A stretch of 64,000 nucleotides of DNA from Holophagales bacterium (GTDB lineage Bacteria; Acidobacteriota; Thermoanaerobaculia; UBA5066): assembly GCA_016716705.1 (NCBI GenBank), contig JADJVF010000018.1:1-64000 (forward strand). Direction: 5' to 3'. Of this stretch, positions 52,437-60,898 are shown one piece after another. Position 1 is the stretch's first letter. Every line of letters starts with the position of its first letter. The notes under the pieces were generated by a model, which saw only the letters and a program-made list of their open reading frames with translations, had not been told where the DNA came from and did not search any database. The position numbers were made by a program, and so were the translations under genes.

Positions 52437-54586
52437 ATGAATAGAGTTCTTGCTGCCGTCGCCGGATTCGCCATGGCGATGCCGTGCCTGGCGCAGCCCG
52501 CCGCCGAGCCGAAGGCCGAGACGAACCCGTTCTTCGTGGAGTGGGCGACGCCGTTCGGCATGGCGCCGTTCGAGAAGATCAAGGCCGCCCACTTCGTTCC
52601 GGCTTTCGAGGCCGGGATCGCCGAGCAGAAGGGGGAGATCGAGGCGATCGCATCGAATCCGGAGCCGGCCACGTTCTCGAACACGGTGGAGGCGCTCGAG
52701 AACGGCGGGCTCGCGCTCTCGAAGGTGAGCGACGTCTTCTTCACCCTCTCCGGCGCCGAGACGAACGACGAGATCCAGGCGATCAATCGGAAGGTCGCTC
52801 CGCTGCTGTCGGCGCTCCGCGACGACATCCGGCTGAACGAGAAGCTGTTCGCGCGCGTGAAGACGGTCTGGGAGAAGCGCGACGACCCGAAGCCTGACGC
52901 CGGAGCAGAAGAAGCTCGTCGACGACGGTTACAAGGACTTCGTCCGCGGCGGCGCGAACCTGGCGCCCGAGCAGAAGAAGCGGTTCAGGGAGATCAACCA
53001 GGACCTCTCGACGCTCGGCATCCGCTTCGGCGACAACCTCCTCAAGGAGACGAACGCCTGGCGCCTCGTCGTCGAGAAGAAGGAAGACCTCGCCGGGCTC
53101 CCGCCCGGGGTCGTGGCGGCCGCCGCCGACGCGGCGAAGGCGGCGAAGCTGGAAGGCAAGTGGGTTTTCACGCTCCAGGCGCCCTCGATCTGGCCGTTCC
53201 TCACGTTCGCCGAGAACCGTGAGCTTCGGAGGCAGATCCTGACCGCCTACACGACCCGCTGCGACAAGGGCGACGAGACGGACAACAAGGCCCTCCTGTC
53301 GAAGATCGCCGCCCTCCGCGCCGAGCGGGCGAAGCTCCTCGGCTTCCCGACGTGGGCCGATTTCGTCCTCGACGACAACATGGCGAAGACGCCGGCGAGG
53401 GTCTACGAGCTCCTGGACCGAGTCTGGAAGCCGGCCCTCGAGGTGGCGAAGGTCGACGCGAAGGACCTCGCGGCCGCCCTGAAGGCCGACGGCAAGGGCG
53501 GGACGCTCGAGCCGTGGGACTGGCGGTACTACGCCGAGAAGGTCCGCAAGGCCCGCTACGACCTCGACGACCAGGAGCTCCGCCCCTACTTCGCGCTCGA
53601 CCGCGTCCGCGATGGGGCCTTCTCGGTGGCGAACCGGCTCTACGGCATCACGTTCACCGAGCGGACCGAGGTGCCGAAGTACCACCCGGAGGTGAAGACC
53701 TTCGAGGTGAAGGACGCCGACGGCTCGTTCCTCGCGCTCTACACGACCGACTACCACCCGCGCCCCGGCAAGCGCGGCGGCGCCTGGTGCGGCCGGCTGC
53801 GCGAACAGTGGGTGAAGGACGGCAAGGACGTCCGCCCCATCGTCACGAACGTCACGAACTTCACGCGACCCGCGGGCGAGGCTCCCGCGCTCCTCTCGCT
53901 GGAGGAGGTCGAGACCCTCTTCCACGAGTTCGGGCACGCCCTCAACGGGATCCTCTCGCGCGTGACGTACCGGTCGATGTCGCGCGTGCCGCGCGACTTC
54001 GTCGAGCTCCCCTCGCAGATCATGGAGAACTGGGCGCTCGAGCCCGAGGTCCTGAGAGGGCTACGCGAAGCACTGGAAGACGAACGAGCCGATTCCGGCA
54101 GCCCTCGTCGAGAAGATCCAGAAGTCCCAGCTCTACGGCCAGGGCTTCGCGACCGTGGAATACGCGGCCGCGGCCTACCTCGACATGAACTGGCACACCC
54201 TGACCGAACCGAAGCTCGAGGACGCGACAGCCTTCGAGAAGGCGTCGCTCGCGAAGATCGGGCTCATTCCCGAGATCGTCTCCCGCTACCGGAGCCCCTA
54301 CTTCCAGCACATCTTCGGACCCGGCGGCGGCTACTCCGCCGGCTACTACAGCTACCTCTGGAGCGAGGTCCTCGACGCGGACGCCTTCGAGGCGTTCCGC
54401 GAGAAGGGGATCTTCGACAAGGCGACGGCCACGTCCTTCCGGAAGAACATCCTCGAGAAGGGGGGCACCGCCGAGGCGATGTCGCTCTACAAGGCCTTCC
54501 GCGGCCGCGAACCGTCCGTCCAGCCGCTCCTCGTGCGGAGGGGTCTCGTTCCGGCGGCCGCGCCCGCCCCGGGCGGCACGCGCTGA
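52437..54586 (+). CDS. M3 family oligopeptidase (Dcp/OpdA-like), exported, twice frameshifted
   Basis: A zinc metallopeptidase of ~715 residues. It starts at ATG 52437 with a good GGAGG site and a signal peptide (VLAAVAGFAMAMPCLAQ). The helical M3 N-domain includes NTVEALENGGLALSKVSDVF and LAPEQKKRFREINQDLSTLG. The catalytic HEFGH is in VETLFHEFGHALNGILSRVT (residue ~495), with the third ligand in ELPSQIMENW. The C-terminal part has LYGQGFATVEYAAAAYLDMN and GGYSAGYYSYLWSEV. The frame breaks near 52893 (an extra C before CTGACGCCGGAG) and near 54058 (AGAGGGCTAC). Both repairs restore family-typical sequence, so a functional gene is likely. Dcp-type peptidyl-dipeptidases are often periplasmic. 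Confidence 0.87.
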
Positions 54587-54669
54587 CCTGACGGGCGGCG
54601 GGGAGGGAGGCACGGCTTCTCTCCCCGCCCGCCTTTCCTCCCGGGTCCCGGGACGCGGATCAGCGCGAC

Positions 54670-55137
54670 CTACTCCAGGAGCGGACCGGGGTGCGTCGAG
54701 CGGATGATCCGGCTGGCGAGCGGCCCGGAGACGGTCTCGTGCATCAGGAGCGCGTTGACGAGCGCCTCCACCGGTTCCCAGAGGAACGCGAGGCGCACCG
54801 CCGTCTCGCGGAAGACGGCGTCGATCTCGAGGCCGGCCCGGCGCGCGAAGACGGCGATCCGATGCGTGTCGATCTCGATGCCGACGTGCGGATCGTCCGG
54901 CAGCTTCCCTCCGGCCATGATGACGGCGAGCGGACCCGCCGCCAGGAGGCGGAGGTAGACATGCTGCTCTCTGCGGTCTCCGTCGGAGACGCCCGACGGG
55001 AACTCCTGGTCGACGAGGATGCGGCCGCGCGTGTGCTCTTCGGGATAGATCGAGACTCGCGGGAGGCGCAGGCCGGCGTCCCACGCGAGGACCGCGCAGC
55101 CGGCTTCATGAAAGGCGACGAGACGACGGAACCTCAA
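54670..55137 (-). CDS. small FtsH/M41 peptidase-like protein with altered zinc motif
   Basis: A 155-residue protein from a TTG start with a strong GGAGGG site. LVAFHEAGCAVLAWDAGLRL matches the start of the M41 peptidase domain of FtsH (HEAGH), but the second zinc histidine is cysteine. LRLLAAGPLAVIMAGG and a later VGIEIDTHRIAVFARRAG resemble the following helices, with an Asp that could be the third ligand. There is no AAA+ domain and no membrane segment. It may be a zinc-free relic, use Cys as a ligand, or be a regulatory homologue. Divergent from the alpha/beta hydrolase gene. Confidence 0.6.
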   Translation of the reverse strand: MRFRRLVAFHEAGCAVLAWDAGLRLPRVSIYPEEHTRGRILVDQEFPSGVSDGDRREQHVYLRLLAAGPLAVIMAGGKLPDDPHVGIEIDTHRIAVFARRAGLEIDAVFRETAVRLAFLWEPVEALVNALLMHETVSGPLASRIIRSTHPGPLLE

Positions 55138-55263
55138 CGGACCCTCCGCTGACAGATTACAGGTTCAGGCGGCGGAAAGGTGCGACGCCGGATCAGCCGT
55201 ACTCGATCATTTCGCATCTTGCCGTTCCTTGCCGCCACGCCCGGGCGCCGCCAGAATCCCCGG

Positions 55264-56076
55264 GTGACCTCGCCGACGCCCCGTTCCGTGAGTCGAACGC
55301 CCGTCCCGATCCGGCTTCCCGAGGGGCGGCTCGAGGCCGTCCGGATCGTCCCCGAGGGGTCCCAACCCGGCCTCGCCCCGATCGTCTTCCTCCACGACGC
55401 CCTGGGCGCCGTCTCGCTGTGGCGCGACCTGCCCGAGCGGCTCTGCGGGGCTCTCGGGCGCGAAGGGCTCGCCTTCGACCGCCTGGGCTTCGGGCGGTCG
55501 GACCCCCGTCCCGTGCCCCCGGATGGCCGCTTTCTCGAGGTCGAGGCGACCGAGCGCCTTCCCGAGATCCTCCGGCAGGCGGGAGTGACCCGCCCCGTTC
55601 TCTTCGGCCACAGCGACGGCGCCTCCATCGCCCTCCTCTTCGCCGCCGCCTTCCCGGCAGTCCCGGCGGCCGTCGTCTCCATCGCGGCCCACGTCTTCAT
55701 CGAGGATGTGACCCTCGCGGGGATCGACGAGACGGCTCGGGCCTGGGAGAGGACCGACCTCCCCGCCCGCCTCGGACGGCACCACGGAGAGAAGGCGGAG
55801 TCCGTCTTCCGAGGCTGGAGCGAGACCTGGCGCGACCCCCGCTTCCGGCACTTCTCCGCCGTCGAGGCCATCCGCTCGGTCCGCTGCCCGGTCCTGGTGA
55901 TTCAGGGGGAGAAGGACGAATACGGAACGGTCGCCCAGGTGGAGGCGATCGCGACGGCCGTGTCGGGACCGGTGAGGCCTCTCGTCCTGCCGGGCATCGG
56001 CCATTTTCCCCACAGGGAGGATCCCGGAAGGATCCTCGCGGAGACGGAACGGTTCCTCTCGGACTTCGGGGTGTGA
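55264..56076 (+). CDS. alpha/beta hydrolase
   Basis: A 270-residue hydrolase from GTG 55264 (a later GTG at 55288 is also possible). The HD oxyanion region is PIVFLHDALGAVSLWRDLPE, the nucleophile elbow is LFGHSDGASIALLFA (Ser in GHSDG), the acid is in LVIQGEKDEYGT and the histidine in LPGIGHFPHREDPG. No signal peptide is needed in this start; the extension to 55180 is Arg-rich and unlikely. The substrate is unknown; the fold covers esterases, C-C hydrolases and haloalkane-type enzymes. Confidence 0.87.
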   Translation: MTSPTPRSVSRTPVPIRLPEGRLEAVRIVPEGSQPGLAPIVFLHDALGAVSLWRDLPERLCGALGREGLAFDRLGFGRSDPRPVPPDGRFLEVEATERLPEILRQAGVTRPVLFGHSDGASIALLFAAAFPAVPAAVVSIAAHVFIEDVTLAGIDETARAWERTDLPARLGRHHGEKAESVFRGWSETWRDPRFRHFSAVEAIRSVRCPVLVIQGEKDEYGTVAQVEAIATAVSGPVRPLVLPGIGHFPHREDPGRILAETERFLSDFGV

Positions 56077-56115
56077 GCCCGGCTTCTGGTGGCCCGGCGT
56101 CCGGGCCGGGAGGCG

Positions 56116-57303
56116 TTACACCTTCGCCAGCGCCTGCTCGAGATCCTCGCAGAGGTCGAGGGCGTCTTCGCATCCGAGGGCGATCCGGACGAGGTCGTCG
56201 GAGATCTCGGCCTTCTCGCGATCGGCCCTCGGGACGCTCGCGTGCGTCATGGATGCCGGGTGCTCGATGAGAGTCTCGACGCCGCCCAGGCTCACGGCGA
56301 GGGTCGCGAGCTTGACGGAGTTCATGAGCGTCCGTCCTGCCTCGAGCCCCCCCTTCACGCCGAAGGAGACGATCGCCCCGCCGCCCGCCATCTGCCGGCG
56401 CGCGAGGTCGTACTGCGGGTGGCTCGGCAGGAAGGGGTAGCGGACCCAGGAGACCTTCGGGTGGGCTTCCAGGAAGCGCGCGACCTCGAGGGCGTTCGCC
56501 TGGGCCTTCTCCAGCCTCAGGCCGAGCGTCTTGACGCCCCGGAAGACGAGCCAGGCCTGGTGCGGGTCCATCGTCGGGCCGACGTTGACGTGCACGGACC
56601 GCAGGCGGGAGTAGAGCGCCGGATCCTTCGCGACGACGATCCCGGCGACGACGTCGCTGTGACCGTTCAGGAATTTCGTCATGCTGTGCAGGACGACGTC
56701 CGCGCCGAGAGCGAAAGGCTGCTGGAGGAGAGGCGTGGCGAACGTGTTGTCGACGGCGACGAGCGCGCCGCGGTCGTGGGCGATCTTCGCGATCGCCGCG
56801 ATGTCGCAGAGCTTGAGCGTGGGGTTGGCGGGCGTTTCGAGGTAGACGAGCTTCGTCTCGGGCCTCATCGCCTTCTCGACGTTGGCCGGGTCGGACGTGT
56901 CCACGAAGGAGCCCGTCACGCCGAAGCGGGAATACTCCTTCTCCAGGATCATCCGGCTCGCGCCGTAGAGGGCGTCGGTCCCGACGACGTGGGCCCCCGC
57001 GCCGAGGAGCGTGAAGTAGACGGTGTGGACGGCCGCCATACCGGTCGAGGCGGCCATCGCACCGCAGCCTCCCTCGAGGTCGGCGATGCACTCCTCGAGC
57101 GCCGCGACCGTCGGGTTCCCCAGCCGCGTGTACTTGTAACCGGGGTCCGTCCCGCCGAAGCGCGCGGCCCCTTCGTCGGTGTCCTTGAAGGCGAAGGTCG
57201 ACGTCTGGTAGATGGGCGTCGCGACAGCTCCGGTGAGCGGGCAGGTGCGCTGGCCCGAGTGGATGATCCGGCTGGCGATGCGCAGGTTCTTGACGTCGGA
57301 CAT
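56116..57303 (-). CDS. trans-sulfuration family PLP enzyme, cystathionine gamma-lyase type
   Basis: A 395-residue Cys/Met-metabolism enzyme from ATG 57303. It has YQTSTFAFKDTDEGAARFGG, KYTRLGNPTVAALEECIADL, GTDALYGASRMILEKEYS and the PLP lysine in LHSMTKFLNGHSDVVAG. Methionine gamma-lyases usually have Cys after LYG; here it is Ala, which favours cystathionine gamma-lyase or gamma-synthase. The divergent neighbour is a cystathionine beta-synthase/cysteine synthase-type gene, so reverse transsulfuration (homocysteine to cysteine) is the likely pathway. Specificity needs assay; the family call is firm. Confidence 0.9.
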   Translation of the reverse strand: MSDVKNLRIASRIIHSGQRTCPLTGAVATPIYQTSTFAFKDTDEGAARFGGTDPGYKYTRLGNPTVAALEECIADLEGGCGAMAASTGMAAVHTVYFTLLGAGAHVVGTDALYGASRMILEKEYSRFGVTGSFVDTSDPANVEKAMRPETKLVYLETPANPTLKLCDIAAIAKIAHDRGALVAVDNTFATPLLQQPFALGADVVLHSMTKFLNGHSDVVAGIVVAKDPALYSRLRSVHVNVGPTMDPHQAWLVFRGVKTLGLRLEKAQANALEVARFLEAHPKVSWVRYPFLPSHPQYDLARRQMAGGGAIVSFGVKGGLEAGRTLMNSVKLATLAVSLGGVETLIEHPASMTHASVPRADREKAEISDDLVRIALGCEDALDLCEDLEQALAKV

Positions 57304-57395
57304 GATGAGAGGCACCTCTTGCGGGAGTGGCGGCAGCGAGGAATCCGCGCCGCCCGGCCGGGCATCCTAGCACCCGGCGGGCCGCCTCCCTTTCC

Positions 57396-57424
57396 TTGAC
57401 TTCCCCCGCGCCCCCGCCTACAAG
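57396..57424 (+). promoter_or_regulatory. candidate sigma-70 promoter of the cysteine synthase-type gene
   Basis: TTGACT (57396-57401), a 17-nt C-rich spacer and TACAAG (57419-57424) match the usual spacing. The predicted start near 57431 leaves a ~50-nt leader. It lies in the 179-nt divergent region between the two transsulfuration genes. Confidence 0.4.
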
Positions 57425-57482
57425 ACTCGCTGGACTATCGCCGGGGCGTGCGGCTCCCCGGAGGGTCCCCGTGGAGCGGTGC

Positions 57483-58424
57483 ATGCGCGTCGTGGAAAGC
57501 GTCGTCGAGCTGATCGGGAGGACCCCGATGATCCGGCTCGGCGCCCTGAGGGAACCGGGCGAAGCGGACGTCTACGCCAAGCTCGAATACCTGAATCCCG
57601 GGATGAGCGTGAAGGACCGGACGGCCCTGGGGCTCATTCGCGCGGCCGAGGAGACCGGCGCCCTGAAACCCGGCGGAACGATTCTCGAGGCGACGGCCGG
57701 AAACACCGGCGTCGGACTCGCCCTCGTCGGCGTCTCGCGCGGCTACCGCGTCGTCATCGTGATGGTCGAGGGGTATGCCCGCGAGAAGATGATCCTGATT
57801 CGCGGCCTGGGGGGCGAGATCGTCCTCGTCCCTCACGAGGCGGGGATCCAGGGCGCCGTGGCGAAGGCGAACGAGCTCGCGGCGTCGATCCCGGGCGCCG
57901 TCCCGATGCGGCAGTTCGAGAACCCCGCGAACCCGCGGATCCACTACGAGACGACCGGCCCGGAGATCTGGGAGCAGATGGACGGGACGATCGACGGCAT
58001 CGCCTTCGGCGTCGGGACGGGAGGCACCTTCTGCGGGGTCGCGCGCTTCCTGAAGGAGAAAAGCCCAGGTATCCGCTGCTGGGGAGTGGAACCGCCCGAC
58101 TCGATCTACGGGGGGACCGGCGGGAAGGGCGAGCACATGGTCGAGGGAATCGGGAACAACTGGTTCCCGGCCACGTTCGACCGCTCCCTCGCGGACGGCG
58201 TCTTCACCATTCCCCACTCCGAGAGCTACGCCATGGTCGACCGCCTCGGGAGGATGGGCCTTCCTGCCGCCGCCTCGTCCGGTGCCGCCGTCGCCGGGGC
58301 GAAGCGGCTCGCGAGAGAGCTCGGCGAAGGGAAGCGGGTGGTGACACTTCTCAGCGACCCCTCGGAGCGCTATTTCTCGAAATACGCCTACGACGGGCTC
58401 TACGAAGGTCGCCGCATCCCCTGA
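57483..58424 (+). CDS. cysteine synthase / cystathionine beta-synthase family protein
   Basis: A 313-residue PLP fold-type II enzyme. The PLP lysine is in YLNPGMSVKDRTALGLI, the substrate loop is LEATAGNTGVGLALVGVS, the phosphate loop is FGVGTGGTFCGVARF, and the C-terminus has GLPAAASSGAAVAGAKRL. TAGNTG in place of the more common TSGNTG occurs in cystathionine beta-synthase-like MccA proteins, which supports pairing with the divergent gamma-lyase. No heme or CBS-pair domain is present. ATG at 57483; an in-frame GTG at 57471 is possible. Confidence 0.9.
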   Translation: MRVVESVVELIGRTPMIRLGALREPGEADVYAKLEYLNPGMSVKDRTALGLIRAAEETGALKPGGTILEATAGNTGVGLALVGVSRGYRVVIVMVEGYAREKMILIRGLGGEIVLVPHEAGIQGAVAKANELAASIPGAVPMRQFENPANPRIHYETTGPEIWEQMDGTIDGIAFGVGTGGTFCGVARFLKEKSPGIRCWGVEPPDSIYGGTGGKGEHMVEGIGNNWFPATFDRSLADGVFTIPHSESYAMVDRLGRMGLPAAASSGAAVAGAKRLARELGEGKRVVTLLSDPSERYFSKYAYDGLYEGRRIP

Positions 58425-58443
58425 TCGCGGCGAGGAGGCGGAG

Positions 58444-59796
58444 TTGGATTACCCGATCCGGGAATTCGCAATGGGCGGCGGGGTCCTGATCGCCGTCGTC
58501 GCCATCCTGCACGTCGTCGTTTCGCACTTCGCGGTCGGAGGGGGGCTCGTCATGGCCATCCTCGAGACCGCGGCCGTCAAGCGAAACGACCGGCCGCTTC
58601 GGGACCTCGTGAAGCGATCGTCCATGATCCTCCTCCTGCTTTCGACGGTCTTCGGGGCGATCTCGGGCGTGGGCATCTGGTTCACGATCGGTGTCGTCCA
58701 CCCGGCCGCGACGTCGTCGCTCATCCACACGTTCGTCTGGGCCTGGGCGACGGAGTGGACGTTCTTTCTCCTCGAGGTCGTCACGGCCCTCGCCTGGGTC
58801 GCGACGTGGGGGAAGGTCTCCCCGCGGACGCACCTCCTCCTGATCTGGCTCTACGCCTTCGCCGCGTTCATGTCCCTCGTGGTCATCCAGGGAATCCTCG
58901 GCTTCATGCTGACCCCGGGGAGCTACCCCAGGACGTTCTCCTTCTGGGACGGTTTCCTGAACCCGACGTATCTGCCCGGCATCCTCTTCCGTACCGGGGC
59001 CTGCGTCCTCCTCGCCGCCGCCTGGATCGCCTTCGCTGCTCTTCGGGAGCCGGATCGCGACGCCCGCGCGCGCCTCTCCCGAATCCTCGGAGCAGCGGGG
59101 GCCCTTGGGATCGGCGTCGCAGGGATCGGCTGGTTCGTCTGGGAACGGGCGCTCCCGGATTCGGTCCAGCGTCTCTTCCTGGGCGAGAAGCCCCTCATCG
59201 CCGCGCTCGCGACGGGCCGTTCGCACACGCTCCGGATGTTCGCCGTCGCCGCGGTGCTCGCCCTCCTCGTGCTCGTCCTGCCGAAGCTCCAGTCGTGGCC
59301 GGTGGCAATCCTCGCCCTGCTCGCCGGCGCCGGCATCCTCGCCGGGTACGAGCGGGTCCGCGAGGGCGTTCGCAAGCCCTTCGTCATAGCGGAACAGATG
59401 TTCTCCAACGGGGTCCTCGTGTCGGAGATCGACCGGCTGAACGAAGAGGGAATCCTCTCGAAGGCCGCCTGGGCGACGAAGGAGGCGGGGGGCCGTCCCG
59501 TGCCCCTCGGCGAAGCCGTGTTCCGCGCCGAGTGCGCCTCCTGCCACACGCGCGACGGTTACCTCGGAATCCGGAAGATCGCCTCGGCGATGGACGCCGA
59601 GTTCGCTGCGATGTTCCTGACGGCGATGCGAGACGACGGCGCCAACTGGAAGGCCCGCGCCGCGGGGAAGGACGTGAAACCCGACTATGCGTTCATGCCC
59701 CCGTTCGTCGGAACCGACGAGGAGTTGAACGCCCTCGCCCGGTGGCTCGCCTCGCTGAACGCGGCACAGGTCGCGGAGGCGACCCATGCCCGCTGA
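58444..59796 (+). CDS. cytochrome bd-superfamily oxidase-like subunit I with C-terminal cytochrome c domain
   Basis: A 450-residue membrane protein from TTG 58444 with a GAGGAGG site. The N-terminal helices carry paired histidines (ILHVVVSHFAVGGGLVMAIL), then SGVGIWFTIGVVHPAATSSL and an FVWAWATEWTFFLLEVVTAL helix, resembling CydA-type subunits. The C-terminus is a soluble class I cytochrome c: AECASCHTRDGYLG gives the CxxCH heme site, and YAFMPPFVGTDEELNALARW supplies the distal methionine region. The fused heme c fits the OR-C-like branch of the cytochrome bd superfamily rather than classical quinol oxidases. It overlaps the next membrane subunit gene by 11 nt. Oxygen reduction is inferred, not shown. 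Confidence 0.75.
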   Translation: MDYPIREFAMGGGVLIAVVAILHVVVSHFAVGGGLVMAILETAAVKRNDRPLRDLVKRSSMILLLLSTVFGAISGVGIWFTIGVVHPAATSSLIHTFVWAWATEWTFFLLEVVTALAWVATWGKVSPRTHLLLIWLYAFAAFMSLVVIQGILGFMLTPGSYPRTFSFWDGFLNPTYLPGILFRTGACVLLAAAWIAFAALREPDRDARARLSRILGAAGALGIGVAGIGWFVWERALPDSVQRLFLGEKPLIAALATGRSHTLRMFAVAAVLALLVLVLPKLQSWPVAILALLAGAGILAGYERVREGVRKPFVIAEQMFSNGVLVSEIDRLNEEGILSKAAWATKEAGGRPVPLGEAVFRAECASCHTRDGYLGIRKIASAMDAEFAAMFLTAMRDDGANWKARAAGKDVKPDYAFMPPFVGTDEELNALARWLASLNAAQVAEATHAR

Positions 59797-60898
59797 CACC
59801 CTCCTCCTCCCGGCTCTCGACCCGATGCCGATCCCGGGGCCACCGTGGCTCTTCCACGCCCTCTGGCTCGTGACGTTCGCGATTCACGTCGTCGGGGTCA
59901 ACGTCGTTCTCGGCTCCTCGATCCTCGGCACGATCGCTTCGCTCGACCGCGACCGCACCTTCGGCCGCGGCGTCGCGCGCTTCTTCGCCGAGGTGAACAC
60001 CTGGGCGATCTCGCTCACGATCACGTTCGGCATCGCGCCGCTTCTCTTCCTGCAGGTGCTCCACGGCCGTCTCTTCTACTCCGCGACGGTCATCCTCGCC
60101 CCCGCGTGGCTCGGCCTCCTCCTCCTCCTGATGGCGGCCTACTACCTGACCTACAGGGCCAAGTACCGCCTGCGGGCCGGCAAGGGAGCCGCGGTTCACC
60201 TCGGCCTCTCGGCCCTTCTCTTCCTCGGCGTCGCGGCGATTCAGGTCGTCGTTCACCTCCTGTCGGTCCAGCCCGGCCGGTGGGAAGGGGTCCTCGCGTC
60301 GCCCTGGACGGCCCTTTCCGACCGCTCCTTCCTCCCCCGCTTCCTCCACTTCGTCCTGGCGGGGATCACGCTCGCGGGAATCCTCCTCGCATGGGTCTCG
60401 GTCCGCCGCGTTCCCGAAGAGGGCGCTCGCGCCGAGGCGTCGGCCCGGGCCGGGTTCGGCGTGAAGATCGCCCTCCTGGCCACGCTGCTCCAGCTCGTCG
60501 ACGGCCTCTGGCTGACGATCTCCGTCCCGCGCGAGGTCCTCCTCGGCCTGATGCGAGGCGGCGCCGCGACGATGCTCCCGCTCACGCTCGGCATCGCCGC
60601 CGGCTTCGGCCTGCTCGTCTTCCTCGCGCGGGTGAGGGACCCGATCGCCGACCGGACCTCGGTGCGGAGATCGCTCGAGCTGTTCGGTCTCGCCATGGTC
60701 CTGATGCTCGTCACGCGTCACCAGCTGCGCGACCTCTATATCGCCGCCGCCAGCGCCCACGCCGCTCCCGCGACGACCGGACAGTGGGGCGTCTTCGCGA
60801 TCTTCCTCGGCTGTTTCGTCCTCTGCACCGCCCTGGCGATCGTCGCGGTCGTGAGGAGCGTCCGGGACCGGCCCGGTCCAGGAGAAGCGACGGCGTGA
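59786..60898 (+). CDS. second membrane subunit of the cytochrome bd-like complex
   Basis: A 370-residue protein with ~9 hydrophobic segments. The first helices hold paired histidines (PPWLFHALWLVTFAIHVVGV), as in subunit I, and ISLTITFGIAPLLFLQVLHG follows. It looks like a divergent CydA-type relative, not CydB. No heme c motif is present. The 11-nt overlap with subunit I and same-strand order imply one complex. No cydC/cydD assembly genes are nearby. The GTGA overlap with the patatin lipoprotein gene shows that gene is cotranscribed. Confidence 0.7.
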   Translation: MPADTLLLPALDPMPIPGPPWLFHALWLVTFAIHVVGVNVVLGSSILGTIASLDRDRTFGRGVARFFAEVNTWAISLTITFGIAPLLFLQVLHGRLFYSATVILAPAWLGLLLLLMAAYYLTYRAKYRLRAGKGAAVHLGLSALLFLGVAAIQVVVHLLSVQPGRWEGVLASPWTALSDRSFLPRFLHFVLAGITLAGILLAWVSVRRVPEEGARAEASARAGFGVKIALLATLLQLVDGLWLTISVPREVLLGLMRGGAATMLPLTLGIAAGFGLLVFLARVRDPIADRTSVRRSLELFGLAMVLMLVTRHQLRDLYIAAASAHAAPATTGQWGVFAIFLGCFVLCTALAIVAVVRSVRDRPGPGEATA

